DNA of 64,000 nucleotides from Dehalococcoidia bacterium (GCA_009377745.1 WHTK01000007.1:62001-126000), one strand, 5' to 3'; positions 43,543 to 52,812 are shown, numbered from the stretch's first letter. The notes: generated by a model from the sequence alone, not told the origin. Made by a program: numbers and translations.

Positions 43543-44805
43543 CTAGTAGTCGATCTTGATGCTCGACCCCGCCGGCGTATAAATCTCCGGCGGCATCGCG
43601 TACTCCGCCCCGTTCTCCTTCAACCGCGACTGGTAGTACTCGCGGATGTAAGGGTCCTCCATGTGATAGGGGATCGCCGTGCCGCCCTCGGTGATCTCCG
43701 CCCCCACACCGGCCACCATGCCGTCGTCGCTGGCCGGACGGGCCGCGCCGCCGCCGCCAACGTTGATGTTGGCCCAGATCGCGTGCACCCGGAACGGCTC
43801 CTTGCTGATCGCGAAGTGCTGGTGGAACCAGGTGGCGTAGCCGGGCGCCGCGCTGATCATGCCGCCCGGCCCGTAGTCCAGCCGCTGCACCAGGTCGCCC
43901 TTGCCGTTGGCCCAAGGCGTCATGGTGCCTTCGTCCTTGGGCCAGGTATAGCTGTAGCCCTTGCCCTTGACGCAGATCAGCACCGGCCCCGATCCGTGGT
44001 GGTGCGCCTTCGAGTAGCGCCCGCTGGGGTACTCGGCGATGAAGCCGCCGGTCAGCACCGTGTTGCCGGCCATGTTCGGGTTCACCCAGCGATAGCCGGG
44101 GCCGCGGTTGTTGTCCAGCGGCAGGTAGCAGTTGGAGATGTCCGGGAACAGGTTGCTGGTCAGCATCGCCCGGCCTTGCACGGGATGCGCCTCGAACTCG
44201 TCCTGCGGCTTCCAGTAATCCTCCAGGTTGCCGCCGAAGCGCTCGTCCGGCACGTAGGGGTTCTCGAACAAGAACTGCTTGCTCTTCATCAGGTTGGTCA
44301 TGATCGGCGCCGTGTTGATGCCGATCAGCACCGCCGGGCTCGAGGTCGCGTTGACGATCCGGAAAGTCGCGTTCAGCGGTATCGAGAACATGCTCCAGGG
44401 CTGCCACTCGAACGTCGTCTTGGCGCTGCTGCCGTCACGGTCAACCTCCGTGCTGCCGCGCCCCTCAACCACGATGTAGCGCTCCTCGTAGAAGTGCTTG
44501 TGCGCCCGCGTCGCGCTCCTCGCCGGCACCTCCAGCACGAACATCCCCGTCGAGTTGTTGGTGCCGATCAGCTGGATGTATGTTCCCAGCGCCCCCATCC
44601 GCTCCCAGTGCTCCCGCGGTAGTGTGCGCGAATCGCTAATGCCGATGCCGCTCCAGATTGGGATGCCCTCTTCCTTCTGAAAGATGTCCCAGGTCGATGG
44701 CGGCCGCTTGTAGCGCAGGAGTCCCGCCTTCTCCTCACCGGTCGGCTCAACGTACTTCACCCGCTCGCCGGTATTTGCTGGTCCGCCGTACCACGCGTCT
44801 GCCAA
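43543..44805 (-). CDS. Bicupin protein, paralog 1
   Basis: A 420-residue cytoplasmic protein with two cupin domains. The N-terminal domain has AHKHFYEERYIVVEGRG (about 120-136), with intact H-x-H and Glu ligands. The C-terminal domain has AHHHGSGPVLICVKG (about 268-282). Conserved family blocks include GTYIQLIGTNNSTGMFVLEVP, FEWQPWSMFSIPLNA, RFGGNLEDYWKP and YLPLDNNRGPGYRW. Homologues at 49763 and 62819 share all of these. Bicupins include gentisate/homogentisate-type dioxygenases and oxalate decarboxylases; the activity here is unknown. It starts with TTG at 44805 after a strong GGAGGAG. Confidence 0.9.
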   Translation of the reverse strand: MADAWYGGPANTGERVKYVEPTGEEKAGLLRYKRPPSTWDIFQKEEGIPIWSGIGISDSRTLPREHWERMGALGTYIQLIGTNNSTGMFVLEVPARSATRAHKHFYEERYIVVEGRGSTEVDRDGSSAKTTFEWQPWSMFSIPLNATFRIVNATSSPAVLIGINTAPIMTNLMKSKQFLFENPYVPDERFGGNLEDYWKPQDEFEAHPVQGRAMLTSNLFPDISNCYLPLDNNRGPGYRWVNPNMAGNTVLTGGFIAEYPSGRYSKAHHHGSGPVLICVKGKGYSYTWPKDEGTMTPWANGKGDLVQRLDYGPGGMISAAPGYATWFHQHFAISKEPFRVHAIWANINVGGGGAARPASDDGMVAGVGAEITEGGTAIPYHMEDPYIREYYQSRLKENGAEYAMPPEIYTPAGSSIKIDY

Positions 44806-44940
44806 TTCTCTCCTCCGTCCGCGCTATTCGCCGCCTCTTCAAGCGATCGCGCCGATTGTACCCCTCCGCGCACTTTCACGCGCCCTGCCCTGGGCCGCGC
44901 TTCCGGCTATCATTACCTCAGCCCGACAAGGAGGCAGCTT

Positions 44941-45861
44941 ATGACCGGCCCGATACCCTTCAGCGCCAATCCGCTCGACCGGGCCAGCAATCAGCGCCAT
45001 GACGACGCCTGGGTCGAGGCCCAGCTTCGCGCCGCCGGAAGCCGCTACCTTGCCTTCTCCCAGCTCAACGTCCTTACCAGCCAGCACAGCGCCCCCGAGC
45101 TGCTCTGGCTCGACTGCACCGCCTGCGATAGCCTCGCGGCCGAAGCGCCACGCATCCTTCTCGGCCTGCGCGACGGCGTTGCCCACTTCGCCTTCGACCT
45201 GCCCGGCACCGAAGACCCCGCGTCCGCACTCGGCCTCGATGGCGCCGTCTTCTCCGAGGTACGCGGCCTGACACCCTCGCTCACGCCGGAAGACGCCGGC
45301 ATCGTCGCCCAGGCCCGTGCCCTGCTCGATTGGCACAACCGCAATCGCTTCTGCGGCGCCTGCGGCTCCCCCACCTCGATCCGCAAGGCCGGCTCTTCCC
45401 GCAAATGCGATGGCTGCGGCGCCGAGTGCTTCCCCCGCACCGATCCCGTGGTCATCATGGTCATCATGGTCGTCTGGCGCGGCGACCGCTGTCTGCTCGG
45501 CCGCCGCGCGGGCCGTCCCGCCGGCAGCTTCTCCGCCCTCGCCGGCTTCGTCGATCAGGGTGAGACTATAGAGGAAGCCGTCCGCCGTGAAGTCCTCGAG
45601 GAGGTCGGCGTCGTCGTCGATGACGTGGAGTATCACGCCTCACAGCCCTGGCCCTTCCCCTCGTCGCTGATGATTGGCTGCTTCGCTCACGCCGCCGGTG
45701 ATGAAGCCCAGATTGACGACATCGAGCTCGCGGAAGCCACCTGGTTCACACGCGATCAGGTCCGCACCGCCCTGGCCTCCCCGTCCGCCTTCCTCACCAT
45801 CCCGGGACCCATCGCTATCGCCCACCACCTCCTGCGCGATTGGAGCCAGGCTTCCGTCTAG
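44941..45861 (+). CDS. nudC: NAD(+)/NADH pyrophosphatase, NudC-type Nudix hydrolase
   Basis: A 306-residue NudC-family enzyme, which hydrolyses NAD(H) and can decap NAD-capped RNA. An N-terminal domain is followed by a four-Cys zinc ribbon (RNRFCGACGSPTS and RKCDGCGAECFPR, about 137-165). The Nudix box GFVDQGETIEEAVRREVLEEVGV is near 200, and the NudC-specific SQPWPFPSSLM motif near 232. The ATG at 44941 follows AAGGAGGCAGC. It is divergent from bicupin 1, and its stop overlaps the convergent response regulator by four bases. Confidence 0.95.
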   Translation: MTGPIPFSANPLDRASNQRHDDAWVEAQLRAAGSRYLAFSQLNVLTSQHSAPELLWLDCTACDSLAAEAPRILLGLRDGVAHFAFDLPGTEDPASALGLDGAVFSEVRGLTPSLTPEDAGIVAQARALLDWHNRNRFCGACGSPTSIRKAGSSRKCDGCGAECFPRTDPVVIMVIMVVWRGDRCLLGRRAGRPAGSFSALAGFVDQGETIEEAVRREVLEEVGVVVDDVEYHASQPWPFPSSLMIGCFAHAAGDEAQIDDIELAEATWFTRDQVRTALASPSAFLTIPGPIAIAHHLLRDWSQASV

Positions 45862-46214
45862 GCCGCGCGCCCCAGCAACTCACGCACCGATTCCACCAGC
45901 TTGTCCGGGTCGAAAGGCTTCTGCAGGTAGGCGTCCGCCCCCAGCTCGCGCTGCGCCGCCCGCGCATCCAGCGCTGTGCAGACCATTACCGGCCCGTCGT
46001 AGCCCTGACGCCGCGCCTCCTCGAAGAAAGCCCAGCCATCCATACGCGGCATTTGCAGGTCCATCACCACCACGTCGGGATGGACTCGCTGCATCACTCG
46101 CAGCGCCTGCTTGCCGTCAAACGTCTGAATAACGTCCATGCTTTCGCAGCGCAGCAGAAGTGAGATCAAGCGAACGGTCGAAGCGTCGTCATCGACAATC
46201 AAGACTCTGGCCAT
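45858..46214 (-). CDS. Stand-alone response regulator receiver (CheY-like)
   Basis: A 118-residue single receiver domain: the acidic pocket VLIVDDDAS at 4-12, the phosphoacceptor Asp in VVVMDLQMPRMDGWAF near 52, Thr/Ser position MVCTALD near 80, and conserved Lys in LQKPFDPDKL near 100. There is no output domain and no kinase nearby. The ATG at 46214 follows GGAGG. Confidence 0.93.
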   Translation of the reverse strand: MARVLIVDDDASTVRLISLLLRCESMDVIQTFDGKQALRVMQRVHPDVVVMDLQMPRMDGWAFFEEARRQGYDGPVMVCTALDARAAQRELGADAYLQKPFDPDKLVESVRELLGRAA

Positions 46215-46479
46215 CGAAAGCCTCCTTCACATAGGCGCCTTGGCTTCCGGCCTCTGACACCAGGTTAGGTCATGAGCCGTTCCAGCCCGGTAACAAACCT
46301 CCCATCAAGGTCTCTGCTGCTTGTCATAGCTATGCCGGGCCTGCATATATATCGCGGACGCGAGATTTATAAGGAATGTATGGAGTTGCAGTTGTAATGG
46401 CTACTGGTTTGCTGTACAACAAGGGCGCAAAACGAAAGGCGAAACGTATACGCGTTAGTTGAAAGGATCGGGGCAGATC

Positions 46480-47595
46480 ATGGCTGAGACATCTTTAGCG
46501 GCCGTCCTTGTTGGGCCGCAGCAGTTCGAAATTCGCGAAATCCCCCTGCCTGAAATCGACGACGACGCCGCCATCATCAAAATGGAAGCCTGTGGCATCT
46601 GCGGCAGCGATATCGGCGGCTCCACCTTCCGCAACGGTAACGAGCACATCATGGGCCACGAGCCTGTCGGCCTCGTCTACAAGATCGGCAACAAGGCCAA
46701 GGCCAAATGGCAGATCAAGGAAGGCGACCGCATCGCCCTCGAAGAGTACGTGCCCTGCGGCGCCTGCAAATACTGCCGCTCCAACGACTTCCGCTTCTGC
46801 GCCGCGACCGACGGCGCCAGCCACACCGGCGATACGCCTCGCCTCTGGTACGGCTCCACCCCCATGGACGTCTGGCCTTCCCTCTGGGGCGGTTACAGCC
46901 AGTACATGTACGTCCACCCGAACGCGGTGGTCCACCGCATCCCCAACAACATCCCGGCCCAGCACGCCGCCGCCTTCCTGCCCTTCTCCAACGGCGTTGA
47001 GTGGGCCTACGGCTACGGCGGTGTCAGCCTCGGCGACGCGATCTGGATCCAGGGCCCCGGCCAGCAGGGCCTCGCCGCCGTCATTGCCTCCAGCGCCGCG
47101 GGCGCCCAGAAGATCATCGTCAGCGGCCTCAGCCGTGACGAGGCCCGTCTCAACGTCGCCCTCAAGCTCGGCGCCACGGACGTCATCTACGCCGACCAGG
47201 AAGAGGACATCGTCAAGCGCGTCATGGACATCACCGGCGGCGAAGGCTGCAACGTCGTCGTCAACGTCACCGGTGGCGGCAAGGACTGCGTCGCTCAGAG
47301 CATCGCCGTCGCCGCCAAGACCAAGGCCAATATCGTCCTCGCGGCCGCAGGCAATGAGACGGTGAACATGGGCAGCCTTGGCCGCAAGAAGATCGTCCTC
47401 AAGCGCGCCAACGGCCACTCCTTCCAGGCCGTAGAGCAGGCGATTCAATTCATCGCCTCCGGCAAGATCCCCATGGAGGACATCTCCACTCACACCTTCC
47501 CGATGAGTCGCGCCGCCGAAGCCATCGACGCTGTCGCCGGACGGCCCGGCGCCGCGCCCGGCGCCATCCACGTCAGCATCCTGCCCGAGGTGTAG
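46480..47595 (+). CDS. Zinc-dependent alcohol dehydrogenase (MDR family)
   Basis: A 371-residue medium-chain dehydrogenase. Catalytic zinc ligands are in ACGICGSDIGG near 38 and IMGHEPVG near 62. The structural zinc loop is CGACKYCRSNDFRFC near 93-107. The nucleotide-binding GPGQQGLAAVIAS lies near 194. An insert (HTGDTPRLWYGSTPMDVWPS) precedes the family YSQYMYVHPN block. The substrate alcohol or polyol is unknown. The ATG at 46480 is preceded by AAGGATCGGGG. It is followed 170 bases later by a substrate-binding lipoprotein and then bicupin 2, suggesting a shared catabolic role, which is inference. Confidence 0.9.
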   Translation: MAETSLAAVLVGPQQFEIREIPLPEIDDDAAIIKMEACGICGSDIGGSTFRNGNEHIMGHEPVGLVYKIGNKAKAKWQIKEGDRIALEEYVPCGACKYCRSNDFRFCAATDGASHTGDTPRLWYGSTPMDVWPSLWGGYSQYMYVHPNAVVHRIPNNIPAQHAAAFLPFSNGVEWAYGYGGVSLGDAIWIQGPGQQGLAAVIASSAAGAQKIIVSGLSRDEARLNVALKLGATDVIYADQEEDIVKRVMDITGGEGCNVVVNVTGGGKDCVAQSIAVAAKTKANIVLAAAGNETVNMGSLGRKKIVLKRANGHSFQAVEQAIQFIASGKIPMEDISTHTFPMSRAAEAIDAVAGRPGAAPGAIHVSILPEV

Positions 47596-47765
47596 GAGAG
47601 GGCGGTGCGGGGTGGACACCGATCTTCAGATCAATGTGTAGGGTCGAGTTGAAGGAGACCGATCTTAGAAATCAGAGAAGGGGGAGACAGAAAGAATAAC
47701 AATGACAGTGATCGGGAGAGTGCTTCTACCCCGGCAACTAGCTCTCAGCCTGAAGGAGGCGAGAT

Positions 47766-49616
47766 ATGCAATCTAGCTACTGGAACAAAGTTCTGACCGG
47801 CCGCATTAGCCGGCGCCGCGCCCTGGCTGCTACTGGCGCCACGGCCTTCATCCTTGCCTGTGGTGGCGATGACAGCGGTGGCGGCGGCCTTGCATTCGAA
47901 AATGCCGACAATGCCCGCGCACCCGGCAAGGTCTGGAACTCCGGCAACGACTGGAAGCTCGCGGACGAGTCCAAGGACGCCGTGCGCGGCGGCATTTACC
48001 GCGGCTCCCTCAGTGAGGATCAGGCCGGCAGCTTCGACGCTCACACCCAGGCGCCATCCCAGGTGCTTTTCTCCGGCCACGTCCACGAGTACCTCATGGG
48101 CAGGCACCGCGGCCCCGGTATCGACCCCGCCTCGGTCGAAGCCAGCAACCCGATCCCGGTGCTAGCATCAGCCTGGGAGTTCGCCCCGGACGGCCTCAGC
48201 GCGACTTTCACCCTCCGGCCGAACGTCAAGTTCCACCCCGTGGCCCCCGTCAACGGCCGCGTCATGGACATTGACGACTGGAAGACCAGCGCCGAGCGCT
48301 TCCTGGCCCTCAGCCCCCAGCGCGTGCCCATGATGGACACCGTGGACCACTTTGAGTACCCGGACTCAACTCACATGGTCTGGAAGATGAAGTTCCCTTA
48401 TGCGCCTCTGGGTAGCCGTATCTGGTCAGAGCGCTACGGTTTCCAGATCATCCCCAAGGAGCTGAACGCCGACCAGGACCTGGCGCGGTCACTATCCATC
48501 GGCACCGGCTACAAGATCCTCGACAAGAACCAGCCGGCGATCAGCATGGAGTACAAGAAGCACACCGAGTACTGGGATGGCGATCCCTTCATCGACCGCT
48601 GGCACGCGCCGATCATCCCGGAATACGCCAACCGCTACGCCCAGTTCGTGCGCGGCAACATCCAGGCCTTTACGCCCAGCGCCCGCGAGGTGCTGCAGCT
48701 GGCCAAGGACGTGCCGCAGGCAGTCATCGTCGCCATCCCGCCTCCGGACGACCACATCTCCCGCATCCGCTTCGGCCGCGCCAACCAGAAGACCCTGCCC
48801 TGGAAGGACGCGCGCGTCCGCGTTGCTATTCGTCGCGCCATTGACTTCAAGGGCATCGGCGAGTTCGTTGCCAACAAGCAGGCCTTCGAGGCCGGCGGCA
48901 TCCCTGTAGAGGTGTTCTCTCGCACCCACGTGACCCGCGGCGCCAGTTACTGGCTCGACCCGGAGAAGGGCGAGCTCGGCAAGTTTTCGGACAACTACCT
49001 CTTTAACATAGCCGAGGCCAAGAAGCTGATCGAAGCCTCCGGTGTTTCTGGGCTGATCGAAATCGACTACACCGTGCTTCCCGCCGGCGGCGGCCAGGTG
49101 CCGGAAGAGGACCAGTTGACCATCGACCGGCTGCAGGCATCCGGGCTTTTCAACGTCAACGTGGTCCGCTCCCAGAACACGGTTGCTCACCGGCAGTGCC
49201 GCTCGCTGGGACAGTGTGATGGCCTCGTCCAGAGCAGCACCAGCGAGGACGTCGACCACGTCATCTTCCGTGACTACCACAGCGAAGGCAACACCGAAGG
49301 CGAGCAGGCCTACCCCGACCCGCGGATCGACCGCGCCGCCGAAAATCAGCGCAAGGAAATGGACCCTCAGAAGCGGATCGAGTACCTGAAAGAATTTCAG
49401 ATGCTCGCGGCCGAAATCATGCCCGCCATCCCCTACGTCCATCAGTACACATCCTTCAGCTTCCGCTGGCCCTGGCTCCACAACCTCAACTACGGGCAAG
49501 TTGAGACCAGCGGCGAGGTGGACGGCGCCGTAATGCCCGAAGGCCGGCCCACCTGGGGCGGCCACAAGCAGTGGCTCGACGAAGACATGCCGAACCGCGA
49601 CCGGGGCGCCCTCTAA
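47766..49616 (+). CDS. ABC transporter substrate-binding lipoprotein (SBP_bac_5)
   Basis: A 616-residue extracytoplasmic binding protein of the oligopeptide/dipeptide/nickel class (family 5). The signal has RISRRRALAATG (Tat-like) and a lipobox ILAC with Cys32. The family core follows: LASAWEFAPDGLSATFTLRPNV near 134, RVAIRRAIDFKGIGEF near 355, and the C-terminal FQMLAAEIMPAIPYVHQY region. The ligand is unknown, and no permease or ATPase genes are adjacent. It lies between alcohol dehydrogenase and bicupin 2. GAAGGAGG precedes the ATG. Two ACCGATCTT direct repeats 40 bases apart lie in the leader (47618, 47658). Confidence 0.9.
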   Translation: MQSSYWNKVLTGRISRRRALAATGATAFILACGGDDSGGGGLAFENADNARAPGKVWNSGNDWKLADESKDAVRGGIYRGSLSEDQAGSFDAHTQAPSQVLFSGHVHEYLMGRHRGPGIDPASVEASNPIPVLASAWEFAPDGLSATFTLRPNVKFHPVAPVNGRVMDIDDWKTSAERFLALSPQRVPMMDTVDHFEYPDSTHMVWKMKFPYAPLGSRIWSERYGFQIIPKELNADQDLARSLSIGTGYKILDKNQPAISMEYKKHTEYWDGDPFIDRWHAPIIPEYANRYAQFVRGNIQAFTPSAREVLQLAKDVPQAVIVAIPPPDDHISRIRFGRANQKTLPWKDARVRVAIRRAIDFKGIGEFVANKQAFEAGGIPVEVFSRTHVTRGASYWLDPEKGELGKFSDNYLFNIAEAKKLIEASGVSGLIEIDYTVLPAGGGQVPEEDQLTIDRLQASGLFNVNVVRSQNTVAHRQCRSLGQCDGLVQSSTSEDVDHVIFRDYHSEGNTEGEQAYPDPRIDRAAENQRKEMDPQKRIEYLKEFQMLAAEIMPAIPYVHQYTSFSFRWPWLHNLNYGQVETSGEVDGAVMPEGRPTWGGHKQWLDEDMPNRDRGAL

Positions 49617-49643
49617 CTCGCCCCCACCTTCAAACGCGATTAC

Positions 49644-49680
49644 CTCCGCGGCAGGACCGGGATGGTTCTGCCGCGGAGCC
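49644..49680 (+). terminator. Hairpin after the substrate-binding protein gene
   Basis: An 11-bp stem CTCCGCGGCAG/CTGCCGCGGAG with a 13-base loop, 28 bases after the stop. No T-tract follows, so termination may be partial or the hairpin may protect mRNA. Confidence 0.6.
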
Positions 49681-49762
49681 TCCCGCCGATACGCCTGCCA
49701 CAGGCACGAGCCGGCTGCCCCGCTGACCCAGACGGGCAGCCTTGGACATGAGGAGGAAACAC

Positions 49763-50986
49763 ATGACCGCCCCCAAGTACATAGAGCCCTCCGGCGATCA
49801 GAAGGCCGGCTATCTCCACTACCGCCGCCCGGCATCGCCCTGGGAGCTATTCCAGAAAGAGGAAGACATCCCCGTCTGGAAGGGCATCGGCATGAAGAAC
49901 TCCCGCGACCTGCCGCGCCAGCCATGGGAGCGTCAGGGTGGCCTCTCCACCTATATCCAGCTCGTCGGGACCAACAACTCAACTGGCATGTACTGCTGGG
50001 AGATTCCTGGCCGCCAGACCTCCAAGGAGATCCACCACTTCTATGAGGAGCGCTTCATCGTCCTCGAAGGCCGCGGCACCGTCGAGGTCTGGAAGGAAGG
50101 CAGCAGCGCCCGGACCTCGTTCGAATGGCAGCCCTGGAGTGTGTTCTCCATCCCCCTCAACGCCTACTACCGCGTCGTCAACGCCACCTCCAGCCCGGCG
50201 ATCCTGCTGGCCGTCAACACGGCGCCGCGCATGATCAACATGTTCCAGAGCAAGTCCTTCATCTTCAGCAACCCCTACAACTTCGAGGAACGCTTCGGCG
50301 GCAACCTCGAGGATTATTGGAAACCCGCCGAGGAGTTCGAGCCGCACCCCTCCCAGGGACGCGCCATGCTCAAGACCAACCTCTTCCCGGACGCCCAGAA
50401 CTGCTACCTGCCGCTCGATAACAACCGTGGGCCCGGCTATCGCTGGATATCGCCCAACATGGTCGGCAACACCATGCTCGCCGGCTTCATCGCCGAGTAC
50501 CCCAGCGGCCGCTACGCCAAGGCGCACCACCACGGCTCCGGCGCCGTCCTGGTTTGCATGCGCGGCAACGGCTACAGCTACACCTGGCCTGCCAAGGAAG
50601 GTGGTCTCACACCCTGGAAGGACGGCCACGGTGACCTCGTCCTCCAGCAGGAGTACGGCGAGGGTGGCATGATCTCCGCCGCTCCCACCCCCCGAGCCGG
50701 TGAAACCTGGTTCCACGAGCACTTCGCGGTCAGCAAGACACCGTTCCGGGTCTTCAACTTCACCGGCGGTGGCGGCGGTGGTGGTGGCGGCGGCCAGGAA
50801 GGCGACATGGTCGCCGGCGTCGGCGCTGAGATCACCGATGGTGGCCGCGCTATTCCCTACTACATGGAAGACCCGTTCGTCCGCAAGTACTTCCAGGAGC
50901 GGCTGACCGAGAACGGGGCGACCTTCACCATGCCCGAGGAGGTCTACACCGAAGGCGGCGCCACCATCAAGATCGAATACTCCTAG
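49763..50986 (+). CDS. Bicupin protein, paralog 2
   Basis: A 407-residue homologue of the bicupins at 43543 and 62819, closest to the latter (MTAPKYIEPSGDQKAGYLHYR). The first cupin motif reads EIHHFYEERFIVLEGRG, so the first His of H-x-H is replaced by Ile. The second domain keeps AHHHGSGAVLVCMRG. A run of about ten Gly (GGN codons, 50764-50794) lies before GDMVAGVGAEITDGGRAIPYY, where the paralogs are variable. The ATG at 49763 follows AGGAGGAAAC. Function unknown; it follows the substrate-binding protein gene after a hairpin. Confidence 0.9.
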   Translation: MTAPKYIEPSGDQKAGYLHYRRPASPWELFQKEEDIPVWKGIGMKNSRDLPRQPWERQGGLSTYIQLVGTNNSTGMYCWEIPGRQTSKEIHHFYEERFIVLEGRGTVEVWKEGSSARTSFEWQPWSVFSIPLNAYYRVVNATSSPAILLAVNTAPRMINMFQSKSFIFSNPYNFEERFGGNLEDYWKPAEEFEPHPSQGRAMLKTNLFPDAQNCYLPLDNNRGPGYRWISPNMVGNTMLAGFIAEYPSGRYAKAHHHGSGAVLVCMRGNGYSYTWPAKEGGLTPWKDGHGDLVLQQEYGEGGMISAAPTPRAGETWFHEHFAVSKTPFRVFNFTGGGGGGGGGGQEGDMVAGVGAEITDGGRAIPYYMEDPFVRKYFQERLTENGATFTMPEEVYTEGGATIKIEYS

Positions 50987-51005
50987 GCATCCACAAGACG
51001 GCGTC

Positions 51006-51092
51006 GTAGGGACGGAGATCCATCTCCGTCCCTACGAGCGTCTCCGTGATCCCGAGCCGCCCTGTAGCGGCGACCTTTACGGTCGCCAGGGG
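51006..51092. repeat. Two dispersed palindromic elements
   Basis: GTAGGGACGGAGAT/ATCTCCGTCCCTAC (51006-51035) is a 14-bp-arm palindrome. GTAGCGGCGACCTTTACGGTCGCCAGGGG (51063-51092) matches the element at 37611. No gene lies between bicupin 2 and the next membrane protein. Confidence 0.85.
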
Positions 51093-51193
51093 AGGGGGTC
51101 TGGCAACGGGCACTTAAACTCTCATCTCAGGAATGGGGTGCCCGGTGTCACACATTCACGTGTAGTGCGCCCGAAACCGGGCGGTGTGCGAAG

Positions 51194-52516
51194 ATGTCAG
51201 CGCCTATGCGCCCCCACCACCCGGACGATGACGCCCGCCGTCCCTGGCGCCCGCTCCTCGCCATCACAACCCTCGCCCTCATCCTCCGCCTCGCCGTCAC
51301 CCTCGGCTTCGAGCCACTGCCGCCCCTCTTCTCCGACGCCGAGTACTACGACGTCGCCGCCCGCAGCCTCGCCAACGGCGATGGCTACAGCGTCCAGCTC
51401 ACGGACGGCGCCTTCCTGCCCGGCGGCTCCGCCACGGCTTTCTTCCCGCCCGGCTACTCCTTCTTCCTCGCCGTCCCCTACGCCATCTTCGGCCCCGGCG
51501 TGGATGTCGCTCGCCTCGCCAACGTCCTGGCCGGGGCCCTCACCGTCCCGGTCGTCTACCTCATCGGCGCCCGGCTCTTCAGTATCCGTGCCGGCCTCCT
51601 GGCCGCGGCCCTTGCCGCCGTCTTCCCCGGCCTTCTCTTCTGGACGCCGGTCATGCTCTCGGAGACCTTCTTCACCTTCGTCTTCGCCCTCGCAGTCCTC
51701 TGCTCCGTCACCGCGCTTCGTGACGGCCGGCTCTCCTGGCCTCAGGTCGCGCTCGCCGGCTTTGTCACCGGCCTCGCCGTCCTCGTGCGCGGCCAGGCCC
51801 TCATCCTCCTGCCCGTCGCCGTCCTCTGGTGGTGGATCAGCGGCATCCGGCCCCGCGATGCGCTTCTCGGAGGCGGGCTGGCCCTCGCTGCGGCCGCGGT
51901 CCTGCTCCTACCCTGGTCCATCCGCAACTTCACGGTCTTCGATGCGCCCGTCCTGCTCTCGACCAACTTTGGCTACAACCTGCGCGTTGGCCACGCTCCC
52001 TACGCCAACGGCCGCTTCATCGACCCGGCCGACCTTTACGATCTCGTCGATGAAGGCGAGAACTTCGAGCTCGTCCTCAACGATGAAGGCGCCCGCCTCG
52101 CCCTCGACTACGCCCTCGCCAACCCCGGCCGCGAGGCCGAGCTCAGCCTCCAGAAAGTCCGCTGGCTCTGGTCCCCGGACTCCGATGTCGTCCTCTGGCT
52201 CTCCAGCTTCGGCCGCACCCCGCTCTCAGGCTCCACCGAGTCCGCCATCGCCTGGACGGCTCAACTCAGCCACTGGACGTTCTTGCTGCTGCTCATCCCC
52301 GGCCTGGCGACGCTTGGTCTCAAGCAGCCGGGAGTTGTCTTTGCCGGGCTGCTCTGCCTCGCCTGGACCGCCGTCCACGTCGTCTTCTTCGGCGAACCGC
52401 GCTACCATCTGCCGCTGCTGCCCGTCCTGCTGCCGATTGCGGCGGCGGGCCTGCTAGCTGCCTGGCAACGCGTTTCACCGGCAGCGGACCAAGCAGCCAT
52501 CGCCGTCCGCGAATAG
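51194..52516 (+). CDS. GT39/ArnT-like membrane glycosyltransferase
   Basis: A 440-residue polytopic membrane protein with about 10-11 spans. The first loop has FSDAEYYDVAARSLANGDGYS (residues 49-69), with the acidic D/E expected in polyprenyl-phosphate-sugar-dependent (GT-C) enzymes. It is followed by the PPGYSFFLAVPYAIFG and FSIRAGLLAAALAAVFPG blocks typical of the PMT_2/GT39 group. A second, less similar member is at 5792. The substrate is unknown. The ATG at 51194 is the likely start. Confidence 0.85.
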   Translation: MSAPMRPHHPDDDARRPWRPLLAITTLALILRLAVTLGFEPLPPLFSDAEYYDVAARSLANGDGYSVQLTDGAFLPGGSATAFFPPGYSFFLAVPYAIFGPGVDVARLANVLAGALTVPVVYLIGARLFSIRAGLLAAALAAVFPGLLFWTPVMLSETFFTFVFALAVLCSVTALRDGRLSWPQVALAGFVTGLAVLVRGQALILLPVAVLWWWISGIRPRDALLGGGLALAAAAVLLLPWSIRNFTVFDAPVLLSTNFGYNLRVGHAPYANGRFIDPADLYDLVDEGENFELVLNDEGARLALDYALANPGREAELSLQKVRWLWSPDSDVVLWLSSFGRTPLSGSTESAIAWTAQLSHWTFLLLLIPGLATLGLKQPGVVFAGLLCLAWTAVHVVFFGEPRYHLPLLPVLLPIAAAGLLAAWQRVSPAADQAAIAVRE

Positions 52517-52530
52517 GGGGGCCAAGAGCG

Positions 52531-52806
52531 TTAGGCGTCCTTCCAGACCCGGTACTTTTCGGGAAAGCAGACGCCGCAGGGCCGGTACCCCGCTGCCACC
52601 GCGGCCGCTTCATCGGAGAAGAACACTCGATTCCTCACATATCCGCCTTTAGCGATCGCGCGGAGCGCGGCAGGGCAGTCCAGACGGCCGTATATCTTGG
52701 TGGCCCTGTGCCCACCCAGCGTCCCAGGTGTGAGCGACAGGTATGGCTTTCGATTGGGGCCGAGGAGCGTGTAGAGCTTATCGGCCCGAGCCCTGGGTGA
52801 GGTCAT
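52531..52806 (-). CDS. Stand-alone Ada-type zinc-binding domain protein
   Basis: A 91-residue protein matching the N-terminal methylphosphotriester/zinc domain of Ada without its HTH or methyltransferase parts. It has TPGTLGGHRATKIYGRLDCP, RVFFSDEAAAVAAGYRPCGVC and a basic tail. In Ada four Cys bind zinc and Cys38 accepts the methyl group. Here only Cys44, 77 and 80 are present, and the Cys38 position is Gly40 (IYGRLDC against Ada IFCRPSC). It is the last gene of the alkylation operon, six bases after the oxygenase stop. The ATG at 52806 is preferred over TTG 52809. Confidence 0.82.
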   Translation of the reverse strand: MTSPRARADKLYTLLGPNRKPYLSLTPGTLGGHRATKIYGRLDCPAALRAIAKGGYVRNRVFFSDEAAAVAAGYRPCGVCFPEKYRVWKDA

Positions 52807-52812
52807 CAAACT

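Noticed and set aside
46495-46640. A large selenocysteine- or recoding-type site near the dehydrogenase start
   Set aside because: The reading frame is uninterrupted and all zinc ligands are normal Cys/His codons.
46495-47619. 374-codon open frame on the minus strand
   Set aside because: A shadow of the zinc alcohol dehydrogenase, with typical mirror composition and no motifs.
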